Assembly (NCBI RefSeq): GCF_030247195.1
Contig: NC_080672.1
Location: 188,611,201-188,675,200 of the forward strand
Origin: Topomyia yanbarensis
Lineage: Eukaryota > Arthropoda > Insecta > Diptera > Culicidae
Length of the DNA stretch: 64,000 nucleotides
Direction of reading: 5' to 3'
Of the stretch, positions 10,051 through 20,942 are shown piece after piece. The position numbers were made by a program, and so were the translations under genes. Below the pieces are notes generated by a model. It searched no databases. It worked only from the letters and a program-made list of their open reading frames with translations, and was not told the origin of the DNA. Within the stretch, counting starts at the first letter, position 1. Each line of letters begins with the position of its first letter.

Positions 10051-10387
10051 AAGGAAAATGTTTAATTCATCAGCATCTTCCACTGCGTTTTCGATATCTG
10101 ATCGCTCATCGTCCGCGTCCTCGTGTACTAACTCTGGAACCACTTTGATGTCAACTTCTCCCGCGGTAGGCCGAATCTGAAAGCAGCTTTCGGAAATAAT
10201 TAGCTGCTGTATGAGGGTTCGGCGGCGTTTGTAACATGTAATGTAGTTAGATTGCACTAGCGAGGCAATGGAGAAATTTGGCATCGTCAGGGTGCACCTG
10301 ATTTGTTCCTTTCGTTCTTCCGTAACGGCAAGCACGCGCCGAAAGAGTGCTCTACATAGGCCAGCGCAGAAACCACACCTGTCGGAG

Positions 10388-11100
10388 CTGTGGGAGGAAT
10401 GTTACCACTTAACTGTAAATGTGAGAAAGTACATAAACAAGTGAGCGAGAAATGCAACTAAAAACCATACCGTGTTCATCGCCGTTTTGTATGTCCAACA
10501 ATACAAGAGGATTAAATATTTTTCGAATTCTCGTTCTAATTTATACTACCGCCCTCCCCTTAAGCCCAGGAGTGGTTTATTTTCCTCCCAATCCAAACGT
10601 CAAAACGGCACAGTACCAATGCAGCTGGATAAGTCTATACCGGTTGGTCAGGTGCCATCATAAAAAAAATCCGACCGAAAAGCTATTTTCGATTTGTTTT
10701 CCTCCACCTGTGACTGGTGGAAGAAAACAAATCGTTGAACACACAAATGCAGTTACAGATTGCCAAGTACTCTATAAAATTAAAACAAATAAAATGAAAA
10801 TTTCAATCATATATGAACAGCATGCTTTGATCGAATAGCGCTTCCAAATTAATTTTTCTTCTACAGTTCGACCTGTCAACACGAATGGTAGACAAATTTG
10901 AATTCGGGGTGAGTCATAAAATGATTACCCTTTTGTATGGGACCTTGGCGTATTTAATTTGTATTTGATCACACTCTCCATAATCACGAACAAAGGAGTG
11001 CGATATAGTTGCTTCGACCATTCATAAAAATAAAACAAATTTTCTGGAAAATCATTTGGCATCCCTACGCTAACACAAATATTTCATGTGTTTGCACTCT
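10388..11100. other. Upstream flank of zinc-finger pseudogene inside T
   Basis: Contains, on the minus strand, a possible first short exon ending near 10471-10480 (ATG AAC ACG before GTATGG) and an intron-like stretch up to the acceptor at 10388. The rest is AT-rich. Plus-strand open frames here look like chance. The only structured feature is the hairpin at 10690-10734. Confidence 0.3.
10690..10734. repeat. Long hairpin (19-bp arms)
   Basis: CGATTTGTTTTCCTCCACC (10690-10708) and its inverse GGTGGAAGAAAACAAATCG (10716-10734) pair with a single mismatch around a 7 base loop. No duplication seen on the flanks. Possibly a tiny foldback element or a relic of a larger one. Confidence 0.7.
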
Positions 11101-11405
11101 TGAAAATTCATGAAGTTCAAACAGCACAAATTTTTTTCGCATGGCGATTTGTTTGACGTATACGCCGGTTTGACTATATTTGACAAACAGTGTACTGATC
11201 CATCAAACTTGTTTTATTATGTTTGTCAAACAATATTAGGCGTAACGTCCGGTAACGCATCAATGCAAATATTTGATGAAAAAAGTTTGTTAAACAGTTG
11301 ATCTCTTGTACTGGCCTTGTCAAATTTGTTTGTCAAACAAGTTTATTTGATCAAATTTTACTTCATCAAATATTTCACGTTATGACAAACAGTGTACTGG
11401 TAGCT

Positions 11406-12189
11406 TTAGTGGCTCAATCAACACGAAAAGTCATAAATAGAAGCGACGCATGTCCGTTTAAATCAGTTGTTGCTAATATCCCATACGAGCAACATCGTCT
11501 CCGGGCGATGCAATAAGCGCTATCGATTTTCGGCAACGTTGGCATTTGCACACACTCCGCGCACCTAAGCGACTAAACCATATACGGTTAGTTTATAAAT
11601 AGAGGTGACGCGCACACGTTTGAATCAGTTTTTGTTCTTATGTCGAATGGGTAAGATCATGGCTGTAGCGTCTGGACGCTACACTAAGCGGTAGACGCTA
11701 TGAATTTTCGGCAGCGGTGGCCGTGTGCGGATTTTTCGGGTACCAGCACTGTGTCAAAGAATGATTTGCATAGTGGGTGGGTGGGGTGGTTTGGATTTAA
11801 TTCAATACGGCAGGATGCGACTTATGTGTGCTACTTGAGAGTGTTGCGCTTGAAAAAAATATTTATTTTTATGCATGCGTGTGTATTGTAACTTGTTAAT
11901 CCATGTTTACGGCACTTGATAGCAGCGTAGGGTAAAGAGCATATTGGCTTTCATATGTTTCATATTTCGGTTATATGTGATATATTTCGGTTATGTTTTT
12001 TATCAGTAAGGCATCTGACAACGTGCTTCTGTAGTTATTGCACTGTTCAGCAGCGTAATATTTTATATAGGATAGTACACTCAGGTTTTTACGTGGTTTT
12101 TTGCACGGCATTTTTTAAGCGGATTTTGGAATTCACGCGGTTTTCATTTACGCGGCATGTATCCCCCGCGTAAAAAAAACCTGAGTGTA
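11406..12189 (-). repeat. Repeat R, third copy, segment 2 (middle)
   Basis: Reverse complement of the R interior at about 26501-27250, resuming from the TTA that ends segment 1. The shared landmarks include GGTAGACGCTATGAATTTTC, GGGTACCAGCACTGTG and TAGAAGCGACGCATG. It has two internally similar sub-blocks (TAAATAGAAG... and TATAAATAGAGG...), as in the complete copies. It ends at 12189-12191, where element V begins. Confidence 0.85.
12076..12189. mobile_element. Small MITE (ACACTCAG family) within R, copy 3
   Basis: Inverted ends TACACTCAGGTTTTTACG and its counterpart AAAACCTGAGTGTA. The interior carries GCGGTTTTCATTTACGCGG. The same element sits at the same site of the R copies at 26501-26623 and 50175-50295, so it was part of R before R spread. 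TA at both ends fits a Tc1/mariner-type MITE. Confidence 0.75.
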
Positions 12190-12206
12190 ATAGACCTTTC
12201 TTGTCA

Positions 12207-13156
12207 AAAAATTTCATATGCCAAAATACTTCTTTTATTGTCCTTGAATCGATACTGCATATTGCCATGATGATGTAGTGCCTCTAACTATTGAAAAAAT
12301 CAAAAATACTGTGAACTGCTCGTTTAACTCCACTTTCTCCGAACCTATCTTGCCTCGGTTCCCCATATTTGTTCATCACTTGGACGAATTCCTGGTGGGG
12401 AATATGCAATAATGCAACAAGTATGGCAGTTCTGCAGATATACTACCGAATCTGCAGATTATTCATTTTAGTTGCAGATTTTTCACAGATCGCAAAACTA
12501 AGCATCTGTCACTTAAAATTTTAAACAATTTATAAAATTTTAGATTATTTATGGCACTATATTTTAGTAAGAAATATGCTGCAGAATTCTGCGATATTTA
12601 CAGACTTTTTGGATTTCTGCTGTTGCTATTTGTACAAATCGATCTGGCAGCTCTGGTTATTTTGAATAAGATGAACTATTTGTTTTTATTTTGCTTATAA
12701 GCGGGTACTACTAGAGTAGAAATATTGACAGTAAATCAATAGTAATTCTTCAAAAGGGCTAATGAGACTTTTGTAAACAAACTTATTTCGCTCATTATTC
12801 CGCTACCGAGTTGAATTTCATGAAAAATACACATGAATCAACATCTTTATCCTTGGTAGAATCAATTTCAAATGTTTTCTGTGTTGAAATGATAACAAAT
12901 TAGGAGAAATCAGCAAAACAAAAGTTTGTTTACAAATCTTATTAGCCCTATTCAAATGTTGATATGGAAATATATTATTGATCAATATATTAACGGCGTA
13001 AGGGTTCTAAAATACTGACGCAGTAGAACTCAATTGGTATTGATGTATTAAAGCAGTCAATATTTTAATTGACAATATAGGGTCCGCTATAAATATTCAG
13101 ATAGATTTTGGAAAAAAGAACTCCGTTGCTACAAAAGAACTTGGTGGTCAGCTTTA
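12207..13156. other. AT-rich, no feature recognised
   Basis: Interior of V left of the LINE. No coding, TIR or tandem structure is apparent beyond short A/T runs. Confidence 0.5.
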
Positions 13157-13480
13157 TTACAGTTCTTTTTTTTTCCATACGTTTATTTGACACGGCATTT
13201 GCAAAAGCTTTTTACGCCAGTTTCTTTTTTTACATAGCACGTTACAAAAATCCTTAAGACTAATTTTAACTATACTAGTAATTTGTCTAAAACTAACACT
13301 GAAATCACTTTATTGTTTGCTTTTTTCCTTACATTGTTGTATTTCATAATGATCTAGTATTTTCGGGTGTATTTATTTACTTTTTTTCTGTTATTGCCTA
13401 AATTTAAACACTGAATATTCTAGGACACTTTAATTGGTGAATGATTAGCCTTGGATGAGAGTATGAGGAGATGAATTTAA

Positions 13481-15634
13481 TTAAATTTTGACAGACGCTG
13501 TTTTTAGAAAATGATAGATAAGTTCCATGTATAGAGGATCGCGATACGCCAGGATGTCTCTAACAGGAACATGGATTGGTCTTCCTCGGACTTGTAAAGA
13601 ATCTGCTGATTGTGATCTGGCTTCACGATATTCAGTGCAGGACCAAACAACATGCTCAATGTCATGGTAACCTTCTCCACAAGCACAATGATTACCCTCA
13701 GCGAGCCCAATACGACGGAGATGCGCATCTAAAGTATAATGATTGGACATGAGCCTACACATCACACGGATGAAGTCCCGACTTACATCCAATCCTTTGA
13801 ACCATGCCTTCGTTGATACTTTAGGGATAATTGAGTGTAGCCATCGTCCCATATCTCCATTGTCCCAAGATGTTTGCCAACTAGCAAGTGTCCTCTGTCG
13901 AGAAGCGCTATAAAATTCATTGTAAGCGATGGGTCTTTCATATATTTCACCATCTAGTGCACCAATCTTGGCTAAATTATCAGCTTTCTCATTGCCCGCA
14001 ATAGAGCAATGGGCGGGGAGCCACACTAGGGTAAATTTATAACATTTTCTTGTTAGGTTACTCAGAGATTCTCGTATCTTCCCCAAAAAGAATGGATCGT
14101 GATTATCAATCCTCTTTGAGCGTAGAGCTGCAATTGTGCTGAGACTATCAGTGAGGATAAAGTAATGGTTCGGGGGTAAAGTATTAATTATTTGCAAACT
14201 ATAGTGAACTGCTGCAAGTTCCGCTATATAAACAGAGGCGGGTTCTGCAAGTTTGAGAGAAATTGAAAAATTATTGTTGAAAATACCGAAACCAGTGGCC
14301 TCATTGATTCGTGACCCATCAGTGTAAAACATTTTAAGGCAGTCTATGTGTTGATATTTACTTGTGAATATTTTAGGGATCTCCCGCGAGCGTAGATAAT
14401 CCGGAATTCCACGAATCTCTGCTTGCATGGACGTGTCGAAGAATAAAGTGGATTCAGGAGTATCTAGTATATTGACGTATGTGGGAACATACCTAGCAGG
14501 CGTTATTTCTTGTGACATGTGATTGAAATACACTGTCATGAATCTGGTTTGGGGTTGAAGCTCGACAAGTCTTTCAAAATTTTCAATTACCAGTGGGTTC
14601 ATAACCTCACATCGTATAAGTAAACGAGAGGAGAGATCCCAGAATCGATGTTTTAAGGGAAGAACTCCCGCTAGTACTTCAAGACTCATCGTATGTGTCG
14701 ATTGCATGGAACCTAAGGCGATTCGTAAACAACGATACTGTATTCGTTCCAATTTAATAATGTGAGTGTTCGCAGCTGAACGGAAACAGATGCACCCATA
14801 TTCCATTACTGAAAGTATTGTTGTTTGATACAATCTTATCATGTCACTTGGATGAGAACCCCACCATGATCCAGTTATTGTTCGCAGAAAATTTATCCTT
14901 TGTTGGCATTTCGTTATTAGATACCTAATGTGGCCTCCCCATGTGCCTTTAGAATCGAACCAAATTCCAAGGTATTTAAAAGACAGGACTTGGGCTATCG
15001 TTCTACCAACCAACTGAAGCTGAAGCTGAGCTGGATCACGCTTCCTTGAGAAAACGACCAACTCTGTTTTCTCCGTAGAGAAATCGATGCCCAGCTTTAA
15101 AGCCCAAATTGATAAATTATCCAAGCTATCTTGCAGTGGTTGTTGTAAATTTATAGCTTTTGGTCCTGTGGCAGAAACCACCCCATCATCTGCAAGTTGT
15201 CTTAAAGTGCATGGGCTGACAATACAATTATCAATGTCATTCGCGTAAAAATTATAGAGAAGGGGGCTTAGACAAGAGCCTTGTGGGAGTCCCATGTAAC
15301 TTATTCTGAGTGTCGCCAAATCGCCATATGAAAAATGCATGTGCTTTTCTGACAATAAATTGTATAAATAATTATTTAATATCGGTGAAAGACCACATTG
15401 ATGTAGCTTCTCCGAGAGAACATCAATGGAGACTGAGTCGAATGCTCCTTTTATGTCTAAGAACACAGACGCCATTTGTTCTTTTTTTGCGTAAGCGAGT
15501 TGGATTTCTGACGAAAGTAGCGCCAGACAATCATTCGTTCCCTTTCCCCTCCGAAAACCAAACTGGGTATCTGATAGCAAGCCGTTCGCCTCAACCCAAT
15601 TGTCGAGACGTCGTAGGATAATTTTTTCCAACAA
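13481..15634 (-). CDS. LINE C ORF2 C-terminal part: RT, RNase H, zinc motif
   Basis: An open frame of 717 codons. RT motifs in order: LLSDTQFGFRRGKGTNDCL, ASVFLDIKGAFDSVS, GLPQGSCLSPLLYNFYAND and LRQLADDGVV (aspartate pair; LADD where most LINEs have YADD), then thumb. The RNase H has all four acidic sites (FYTDGS, AELAAVH, TDSLST, GNEKADNLA). The C-terminal CCHC-like motif is CACGEGYHDIEHVVWSC. This is the catalytic end of a larger ORF2. The true N-terminal extension continues in another frame to about 15845 (NNAPGLDRIKFNL, VIAIPKPGKP), so a frameshift separates this frame from the rest. The listed first codon is only the first ATG of the open part. An old insertion upstream means no full ORF2 is made. 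Confidence 0.93.
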   Translation of the reverse strand: MLEKIILRRLDNWVEANGLLSDTQFGFRRGKGTNDCLALLSSEIQLAYAKKEQMASVFLDIKGAFDSVSIDVLSEKLHQCGLSPILNNYLYNLLSEKHMHFSYGDLATLRISYMGLPQGSCLSPLLYNFYANDIDNCIVSPCTLRQLADDGVVSATGPKAINLQQPLQDSLDNLSIWALKLGIDFSTEKTELVVFSRKRDPAQLQLQLVGRTIAQVLSFKYLGIWFDSKGTWGGHIRYLITKCQQRINFLRTITGSWWGSHPSDMIRLYQTTILSVMEYGCICFRSAANTHIIKLERIQYRCLRIALGSMQSTHTMSLEVLAGVLPLKHRFWDLSSRLLIRCEVMNPLVIENFERLVELQPQTRFMTVYFNHMSQEITPARYVPTYVNILDTPESTLFFDTSMQAEIRGIPDYLRSREIPKIFTSKYQHIDCLKMFYTDGSRINEATGFGIFNNNFSISLKLAEPASVYIAELAAVHYSLQIINTLPPNHYFILTDSLSTIAALRSKRIDNHDPFFLGKIRESLSNLTRKCYKFTLVWLPAHCSIAGNEKADNLAKIGALDGEIYERPIAYNEFYSASRQRTLASWQTSWDNGDMGRWLHSIIPKVSTKAWFKGLDVSRDFIRVMCRLMSNHYTLDAHLRRIGLAEGNHCACGEGYHDIEHVVWSCTEYREARSQSADSLQVRGRPIHVPVRDILAYRDPLYMELIYHFLKTASVKI

Positions 15635-15845
15635 TTTCCTGATGCGGTCGATACGAGTTATGATCGGAGGCTGGTTTTCCCGGTTTTGGAATAGCGATAA
15701 CTCTCACTTGTCTCCAGTCGTGCGGGACAATGTTCTGCTCAAGAAGCTTATTGAATAAATTCAACTAGCGTATTTTTGCTAGGTCAGGCAGATTCTTCAC
15801 CAAGTTGAATTTAATTCTGTCTAGTCCCGGAGCATTATTGTTGCA
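15635..15845 (-). pseudogene. LINE C ORF2, start of RT domain, frame-shifted
   Basis: Minus-strand translation gives NNAPGLDRIKFNL followed by LFNKLLEQNIVPHDWRQVRV and IPKPGKPASDHNSYRP, the classic start of an I-clade RT. It lies in a different frame from 13481-15634, with an in-frame stop, so at least one indel has occurred. Confidence 0.8.
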
Positions 15846-18566
15846 AAACTAAAGAAGCTAAAACTTCGTAAAATCGCACCCCTGGTCCTTTCTTCAAAAT
15901 CATCCAGTGCAGTACTCTGCGTCACTCTTTCGAGCGTGAACCGCTCATATAATAGTCGGTCTTTGCCGGTATTGCTCTTCTCCCATCCATTCTTCTTCTG
16001 GGCCGCCGATGGATCAAAAGCTCTTATCGTTTTGTTTATTATATTTATTAAGCATGTCGTTTGCAATTTGACATTTAACCCAATCATGGAAACGTATCTG
16101 ATAGGGAGAGTGGAGATGCCAACTTGTCATTAGAATTTCTCAGTGAATTTTTTCACATTCATTTGGGATATCTTTTATACTTTTTGTACGCTTGTTTTGT
16201 ACGGCTAACTTTTGGAGTTTGCTTTGGACAGTCATTGCGAGAGGATCGTTTTGCACAGCTCTCTCGCGATTGTTTCCTTCTGTGGAAAAAATTTGGTACT
16301 ATGCCATCCGTATGAATGTCTTTTCCAGTTAGTAGTAATTTATAGGTTGTAAAATAGTTCTATTGTGCCTTATTGCTGTTAATCCCAAGGAGGAATGAAG
16401 TGAATAGTGATGTTTCGAAAAATAGGATCTAGAAGCTAGAGAAAGCAAACATGCAGTTAAAATCGTTCGTCTTAGTGGAATGATATAGCTGGTTGTGTTG
16501 TAGTGAGAAAGTATATAGATACGGAGCATTACATAGTGAATATGGCTTGTGAGGCAGCAGGGTGTGGATGCTTAGGAATTTCTAAACGGATGCTTCTTCC
16601 CGTTGGAATCAAGATAAGTTATCCTTTTTCATATTTTAATCTGCAATGCCCTTCATATTCTGTATATTATCGCACCAAGCTAGAATGTTTTTAATGTGTG
16701 AACCGACCATGGAATATATAGTAAAATTACGAAGTTCATCTCACACACATACACTGTTTGGGGTCGATTGGAGTCTGTTTGCCAGTTGTTGCACTTTGTA
16801 GGTCCGACAGCCATCGTGTGGATGGCGGCTTGTTTCTTCCGATAGGTTTATTGTCTTTCTAATTGGAATAGTGCCATCCTGGCAAAGAGAAATTAGATCA
16901 CCACCGTCTTTCTTTGCACTGATTCTCTCATTGGTTTTTAAAACGTGCAGTGTACGCTGAGGGACGGGGATATGCAGGGTTTGCTTGATTTCTGTTAACT
17001 GTCCTGTCTCTTTTATTCTATTGTGATTTTTGTGAGTTTTCCTGCATATATTTCTGGTGAGCGTTTGGGAGGTGGATGGACCGAGTTTGTGTAGTGCGTT
17101 GAGTCACGGGGAATAGATGGAGGGGTTTGCTGTTGATGACTGAATAAAGTTCCCCGTGTAGTGTTGACATTTTCGCTGTTTTCACCTTCTGTTACGGAAA
17201 AGCTTATGAATGTGTTGCATCTTCCAACAGTTTGTATTGCCTGTCATGGATAAGCTGCTAGTGAATACACGAGGAGCTCTTTTTGTTCATCGATGAGGTA
17301 TTGCTCTGTTTGCCTCTCTTTTCTTCTGCTGTGAATTTTGTTCATTGAACGTGTTCGGTCTGTCCACTCATTGAATGTTATTGGAGGTGTATGCCCGAGT
17401 ATACATGGAAATCACGGCGAAGTGCGGGGGAGGGAGATGGACAGTGTAAGGTATGCTCTTTAGACCCATGTGGAATAGGTATTGCGATTGCCGAGATAAT
17501 TAATGCTCTCGAGTATTTCGTTGATATGATCAGTATAGTATTCCATGTTTCTTCAATAACGCTTATGCTAATTGAAATTATATAACATTTTTCGAAATTG
17601 TTTCATTCTGAATTATATATGTAACAGATTGATTATAGATGTAACATACAATATTGAATATTAATTATAATATTAGTATTGTGTTGAGAAAAGACAAGAA
17701 CTTCATTTTTTACATATTCTGCTTATTTTAGCTTCAATCAGTAGATTGCATTCTCCTCCTTGCCTTCGGTGTTGCCTCAATTCGGAGTAGCTAGTGTAAA
17801 AAAGCGCGCGTCATCGGTTGTATATCGGACATACAAAGTCGGTCGTTTCAGGGAATTAGGTGGTGCTTGCTTTATACCGCTCAAAATGCAATCCAGCTAG
17901 CATAAAAACCCGCGCGAATATTGATTGCATGAAAGTCTGTATTTTATTAAATCGTTCGTGAAGAAAAAGCAATGTATATAATTGTCGTTTCATTACTTGT
18001 AGTAGTATCAATGATGGTAATCCATAAATGTTATGTTACGAAATCTTGATCTAGGCTTTATGTTATATTGTATTTTTCTTGATCGGTCGTGTTTTGCCGG
18101 AAGGATGAAACAGGGAAGAATAAATTCGTGTGCATGCCATCTGAAAAAAATTGATTCATTCAAGTATAGGCAACACTCCCGGCAATCGGTTGCCCGGAGT
18201 TGAAGTTGCATTTTTTACAAATCAAGTATTTCCGAATTAATTCAACAAACGATAAATCGATCATAAATTCTCGGCATCCGGCTGCCCAGAACAACAAATA
18301 CATGATAACATCTCTGAGAGTTGCATAATCGTATCACTTATCAAGGTGAATCCAGATTTGTGTAACGCTTTACCCCATCCCACTAACAAAAACTCCTTCC
18401 CGTGGCAAACGTATTCCTTTCATTCCCCGATGACTGTAAGGACGTGGCCGGCGCCGTTATTGACATTTTAAAGAATAGAACTCTCGAGACTTGTACATTG
18501 ATGGTGGATAGCTACTCCCAGGCCCCATCTGTTGATTCTCTGTGCAATTTCGCTTGTTCTGGTCAA
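15846..18566. other. Unresolved insertion within LINE C
   Basis: Replaces or interrupts the ORF2 linker between endonuclease and RT. I find no LINE, LTR or transposase motifs and could not define TIRs. GC is moderate up to 17450 and AT-rich after. A plus-strand frame at 18402-18566 looks mildly protein-like (FPDDCKDVAGAVIDILK) but has no recognisable match. Some outer parts may still be diverged LINE linker. A hexamer run of ATGCTC units is at about 18599-18626. Confidence 0.4.
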
Positions 18567-19675
18567 TCACGGAGTAGCAACTACGAATTGTGCGGTCATC
18601 ATGCTCATGCTCATGCTCATGCTCGTGAAATAATTTTCAAAGTTCTCACGTATACCCCCTTTCTGTTTCATAATTTCTTTGTAGGCAACTTGTTTAGCTT
18701 CATATGCATCAGAGCACTCTTTGTCCCACCAAGGATTAGGGGGCCGTCTATTTATTGTCATTCCAGGATTGCATTTCGTTTGGGCTTGTTCTGCTGCTTC
18801 AATAATTAAACCCGCTAAGAATTCATATTCTTCGGTAGGGGGTAGCTCTTCTGTCGAAGCAAGAGAAGTGGAAATTAACGTTTGGTATGTTTTCCAATCA
18901 ATATTTCGTGTTAAGTCATAAGGAACATTGATTGAATTCGTAAGGCCTAATTCACTGTTAATTGAAACAACGATTGGCAAATGATCGCTACCGTGAGGGT
19001 CAGGTACAACCTTCCACGTGCAATCTAACCGAAGTGATGTCGAGCACAGAGATAGATCTAATGCACTTGGACGTGCAGGAGGTCTGGGGATGCGTGTTGT
19101 TTCGCCAGTATTTAAAACTGTCATATTAAATTCGTCACAAACATTGTATATCAAAGAGAATCATTTATCATTGTAGAGGGAACCCCACAATACTCCGTGC
19201 GAGTTGAAGTCTCCCAGTATCAGACGCGGAGCAGCCATGGATTCCACTACCTCAAAAATTTGACGTTGTCCAATTTGAACTTTGGGAGGTATATATATAT
19301 AGAAGCGATAGACATGTCTTTGCCTTTAATATTCGTTTGGACTGCTACAGCCTCAATGCCAGCAATCATGGGGATGGTAATTCTATAGAAAGAATAGCAC
19401 TTTTTAATTCCTAGAAGCACTCCTCCATACGGGGTGTCTCGGTCTAGGCGAATAATGTTGAAATCATTTAAGTTGAAATTAATGTTTGAGGTAAGCCATG
19501 TTTCACATAGAGCAAAAGCATCGCATTTTAAATTATGCAGTAAAATTTTTAAGGAATCAATTTTTGGTATGATACTTCTGCAATTCCACTGTAAAACAGT
19601 GATGGAGTCTTTCACCTTAGGAGTTGAATTAACCATTGAAAGATATAATTGCTGCAAGGATGGGCCATTGAGCAA
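18567..19675 (-). pseudogene. LINE C ORF2 endonuclease (APE type), broken
   Basis: Minus-strand pieces: ITVLQWNCRSIIPKIDSL and CDAFALCETWLTS with YGGVLLGIKK (frame 19675-19247), then a change of frame at a short TA run (about 19290), AAPRLILGDFNSHG, a TGA replacing a tryptophan codon near 19157, and VCDEFNMTVLNTGETTRIP ... DPHGSDHLPIVV (19154-18567). These are the NW, ET, DFN and SDH motifs of the APE-type endonuclease that nicks target DNA for reverse transcription. It overlaps the ORF1 end by about 45 bp, as common in I elements. Dead because of the frame change and the stop. Confidence 0.88.
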
Positions 19676-20942
19676 TCAGCTGCTCTAAAAATGTTCTAAT
19701 TGTTGGGAGGAAAGCTGAAAGTATACTCTTTCGTGGTTCAGAAATATTGAATGCTTTAAAAATCCAATCAACAATTTCAGAAAATTTCAATAATCCTACC
19801 CCCGGTTGAGGCTCAGAGGATGTCGAAATTTTATTATTTCCAGTAATGGTGTTCTGTTTGGATTGTACGTTCCCAAAACCGGGCGGAATTGATTTCGGTT
19901 TTGAATCGGAATTTTTCGGTTTTGGGCGCAGTTTATCTATTGGTGGAGAAATTTTAAGGCCCTTTCTTGGCAGCTTGGGAAAAGAAGACTGTTTTCTTTT
20001 TCTGGAATTTCCGGGTAAAACAAATGATGTACCTTCGCACGCTCCGTCAGAGTCAGACTGTTCCGAAAATAGAGATGTGTAAGTGTTTTCTAAGAAGATG
20101 GGTTTAGGGGTAGCATTTTTCAACATTTCTGCATAGGAGCGCTTAGACCTCTCCTTCAAGGATCGTTTAATTTTATCCTCACGCAATTTATAAATGGGGC
20201 ATGCAGGGAGCTCGTGCGAGTTTTCTCCGCACATTAAACATTTTTCTGAATTTTCATTGCATGTATCCTCTTGATGAGAACCCCCACATTTGCCACACCG
20301 TGCCTTATTGGAACAATAAGTGGCTGTGTGGCCAAGCTGTTTGCAATTAAGGCAATTCATTACACGAGGGATAAAAAGGCAAACAGGGAGACGAATCTTA
20401 TCGATAATGACATAGTTGGGCAGCGCAGACCCAGCAAAAGTCACTCGAAACGAGTCAGACAGTCGATAAACTTTTTTATCTCCTTCGTGTGATACTGAAT
20501 GCAATTGCTTGCATTCAAGTATTTTTACGTCTTTAAGTATGGTGTCTTTGAAACGACCAACCCCATGCTTAACTAAGTCATCAACAGTCAAACTCGATTC
20601 TGTGATGACCCCATCAATTTCAATTTCCGTTGAAGGAATATACGCTCTATATTCACGCGTAAAAAGCTCGCAAGAAGCAATTGCATTGGCTTGTTTGAGA
20701 CTACCAACGACAATGCGTATTTTATCTTTATTAACTTTGACGATCTCTTTTACATCCGAGAATCGCGAAGTCAAATCTTTAGAAATTTGAATGATATTTA
20801 GCGCCTTTGCTTTACGCCTAATAAATACAATCCAAGGTCCCTTTGACGACTCTGGGTAAATTTTAATTCTAGTCGGGTTTACATTTTCAGCAGAAGGCTT
20901 AGGGGGAGGGTCTGTTACTCTTTCTCCCATCTCTTCATCCAT
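19629..20942 (-). CDS. LINE C ORF1, gag-like nucleic-acid-binding protein
   Basis: Intact 437-codon frame. The N-terminal half (about 30-200) has an RRM-like fold region (IRIVVGSLKQANAIASCELF). Residues about 205-265 hold three CCHC knuckles: CLNCKQLGHTATYC, CGKCGGSHQEDTC and CLMCGENSHELPAC. A basic, proline-rich tail with a KRSYAEMLK segment follows. This layout is that of I-element ORF1, which packages element RNA. Start chosen at the first ATG (MDEEMGERV), preceded by the GC-rich 5' UTR. The ORF2 start overlaps its end. It is the best-preserved host-independent gene in the left half. Confidence 0.9.
   Translation of the reverse strand: MDEEMGERVTDPPPKPSAENVNPTRIKIYPESSKGPWIVFIRRKAKALNIIQISKDLTSRFSDVKEIVKVNKDKIRIVVGSLKQANAIASCELFTREYRAYIPSTEIEIDGVITESSLTVDDLVKHGVGRFKDTILKDVKILECKQLHSVSHEGDKKVYRLSDSFRVTFAGSALPNYVIIDKIRLPVCLFIPRVMNCLNCKQLGHTATYCSNKARCGKCGGSHQEDTCNENSEKCLMCGENSHELPACPIYKLREDKIKRSLKERSKRSYAEMLKNATPKPIFLENTYTSLFSEQSDSDGACEGTSFVLPGNSRKRKQSSFPKLPRKGLKISPPIDKLRPKPKNSDSKPKSIPPGFGNVQSKQNTITGNNKISTSSEPQPGVGLLKFSEIVDWIFKAFNISEPRKSILSAFLPTIRTFLEQLIAQWPILAAIISFNG

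Larger units (their letters stand above)
5643..10387 (-). pseudogene. ZAD-like C2H2 zinc-finger gene, decayed, with intron preserved
   Basis: The minus strand reads, in order: a pyrimidine tract and acceptor TTCCTCCCACAG ending at 10388; an N-terminal exon 10387-10001 with CGFCAGLCRALFRRVLAVTE and a later CYKRRRTL (ZAD-like cysteines) and an acidic linker; after an inserted LINE, a finger CLYCNKEF...HMRWH near 6810-6755; a 65 bp intron 6752-6688 (GTAGG...TTTCAG); then fingers CEYCDQGF...HLRTQH, CRVCSKVY...HEKLH and CRDCGKKYNTY. After an inserted MITE comes CKICSQTF...H, with a stop at 5643-5645. Spliced ends join in frame as HTSEKPFKC. Damage beyond the two insertions: a frameshift and TAG stop in the first finger after the intron, and another single-base shift in the following linker. 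Such proteins are DNA-binding nuclear regulators. It lies inside element T, apparently as captured cargo. ZAD identity is less sure than the C2H2 fingers. Confidence 0.75.
2677..11405. mobile_element. Large TIR element T with gene cargo (nested insertions inside)
   Basis: The left end reads AGCTACCAGTACACTGTTTG at 2677 and the right end is its perfect reverse complement ending at 11405. Similarity of the two ends continues inward for about 50 bp (ATAACGT.AAATATTTGA). The flanks are a 3 bp duplication TTA (2674-2676 and 11406-11408), and repeat R reads straight through with a single TTA. Subterminal regions on both sides (to about 4990 and from about 11100) are rich in TTTGTCAAAC and CAAACAGTGTACTG words, plausible transposase-binding repeats. 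No transposase is visible. The interior is a decayed zinc-finger gene plus later insertions; without those insertions T would be about 3.2 kb. TSD length TTA would fit PIF/Harbinger, but the superfamily is not settled. Confidence 0.72.

Noticed and set aside
10452..10838. 128-codon plus-strand frame
   Set aside because: Overlaps the hairpin and the antisense upstream region of the zinc-finger gene; no recognisable domain.
2677..11405. T as two unrelated MITEs flanking a host gene in place
   Set aside because: The R repeat is continuous across both outer edges with a single TTA, so the whole interval entered R; however a macrotransposon made of two MITEs is not excluded.
16124..17585. Several 60-65 codon frames between the LINE C parts
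   Set aside because: No motif, no codon pattern and no homology that I can recognise.
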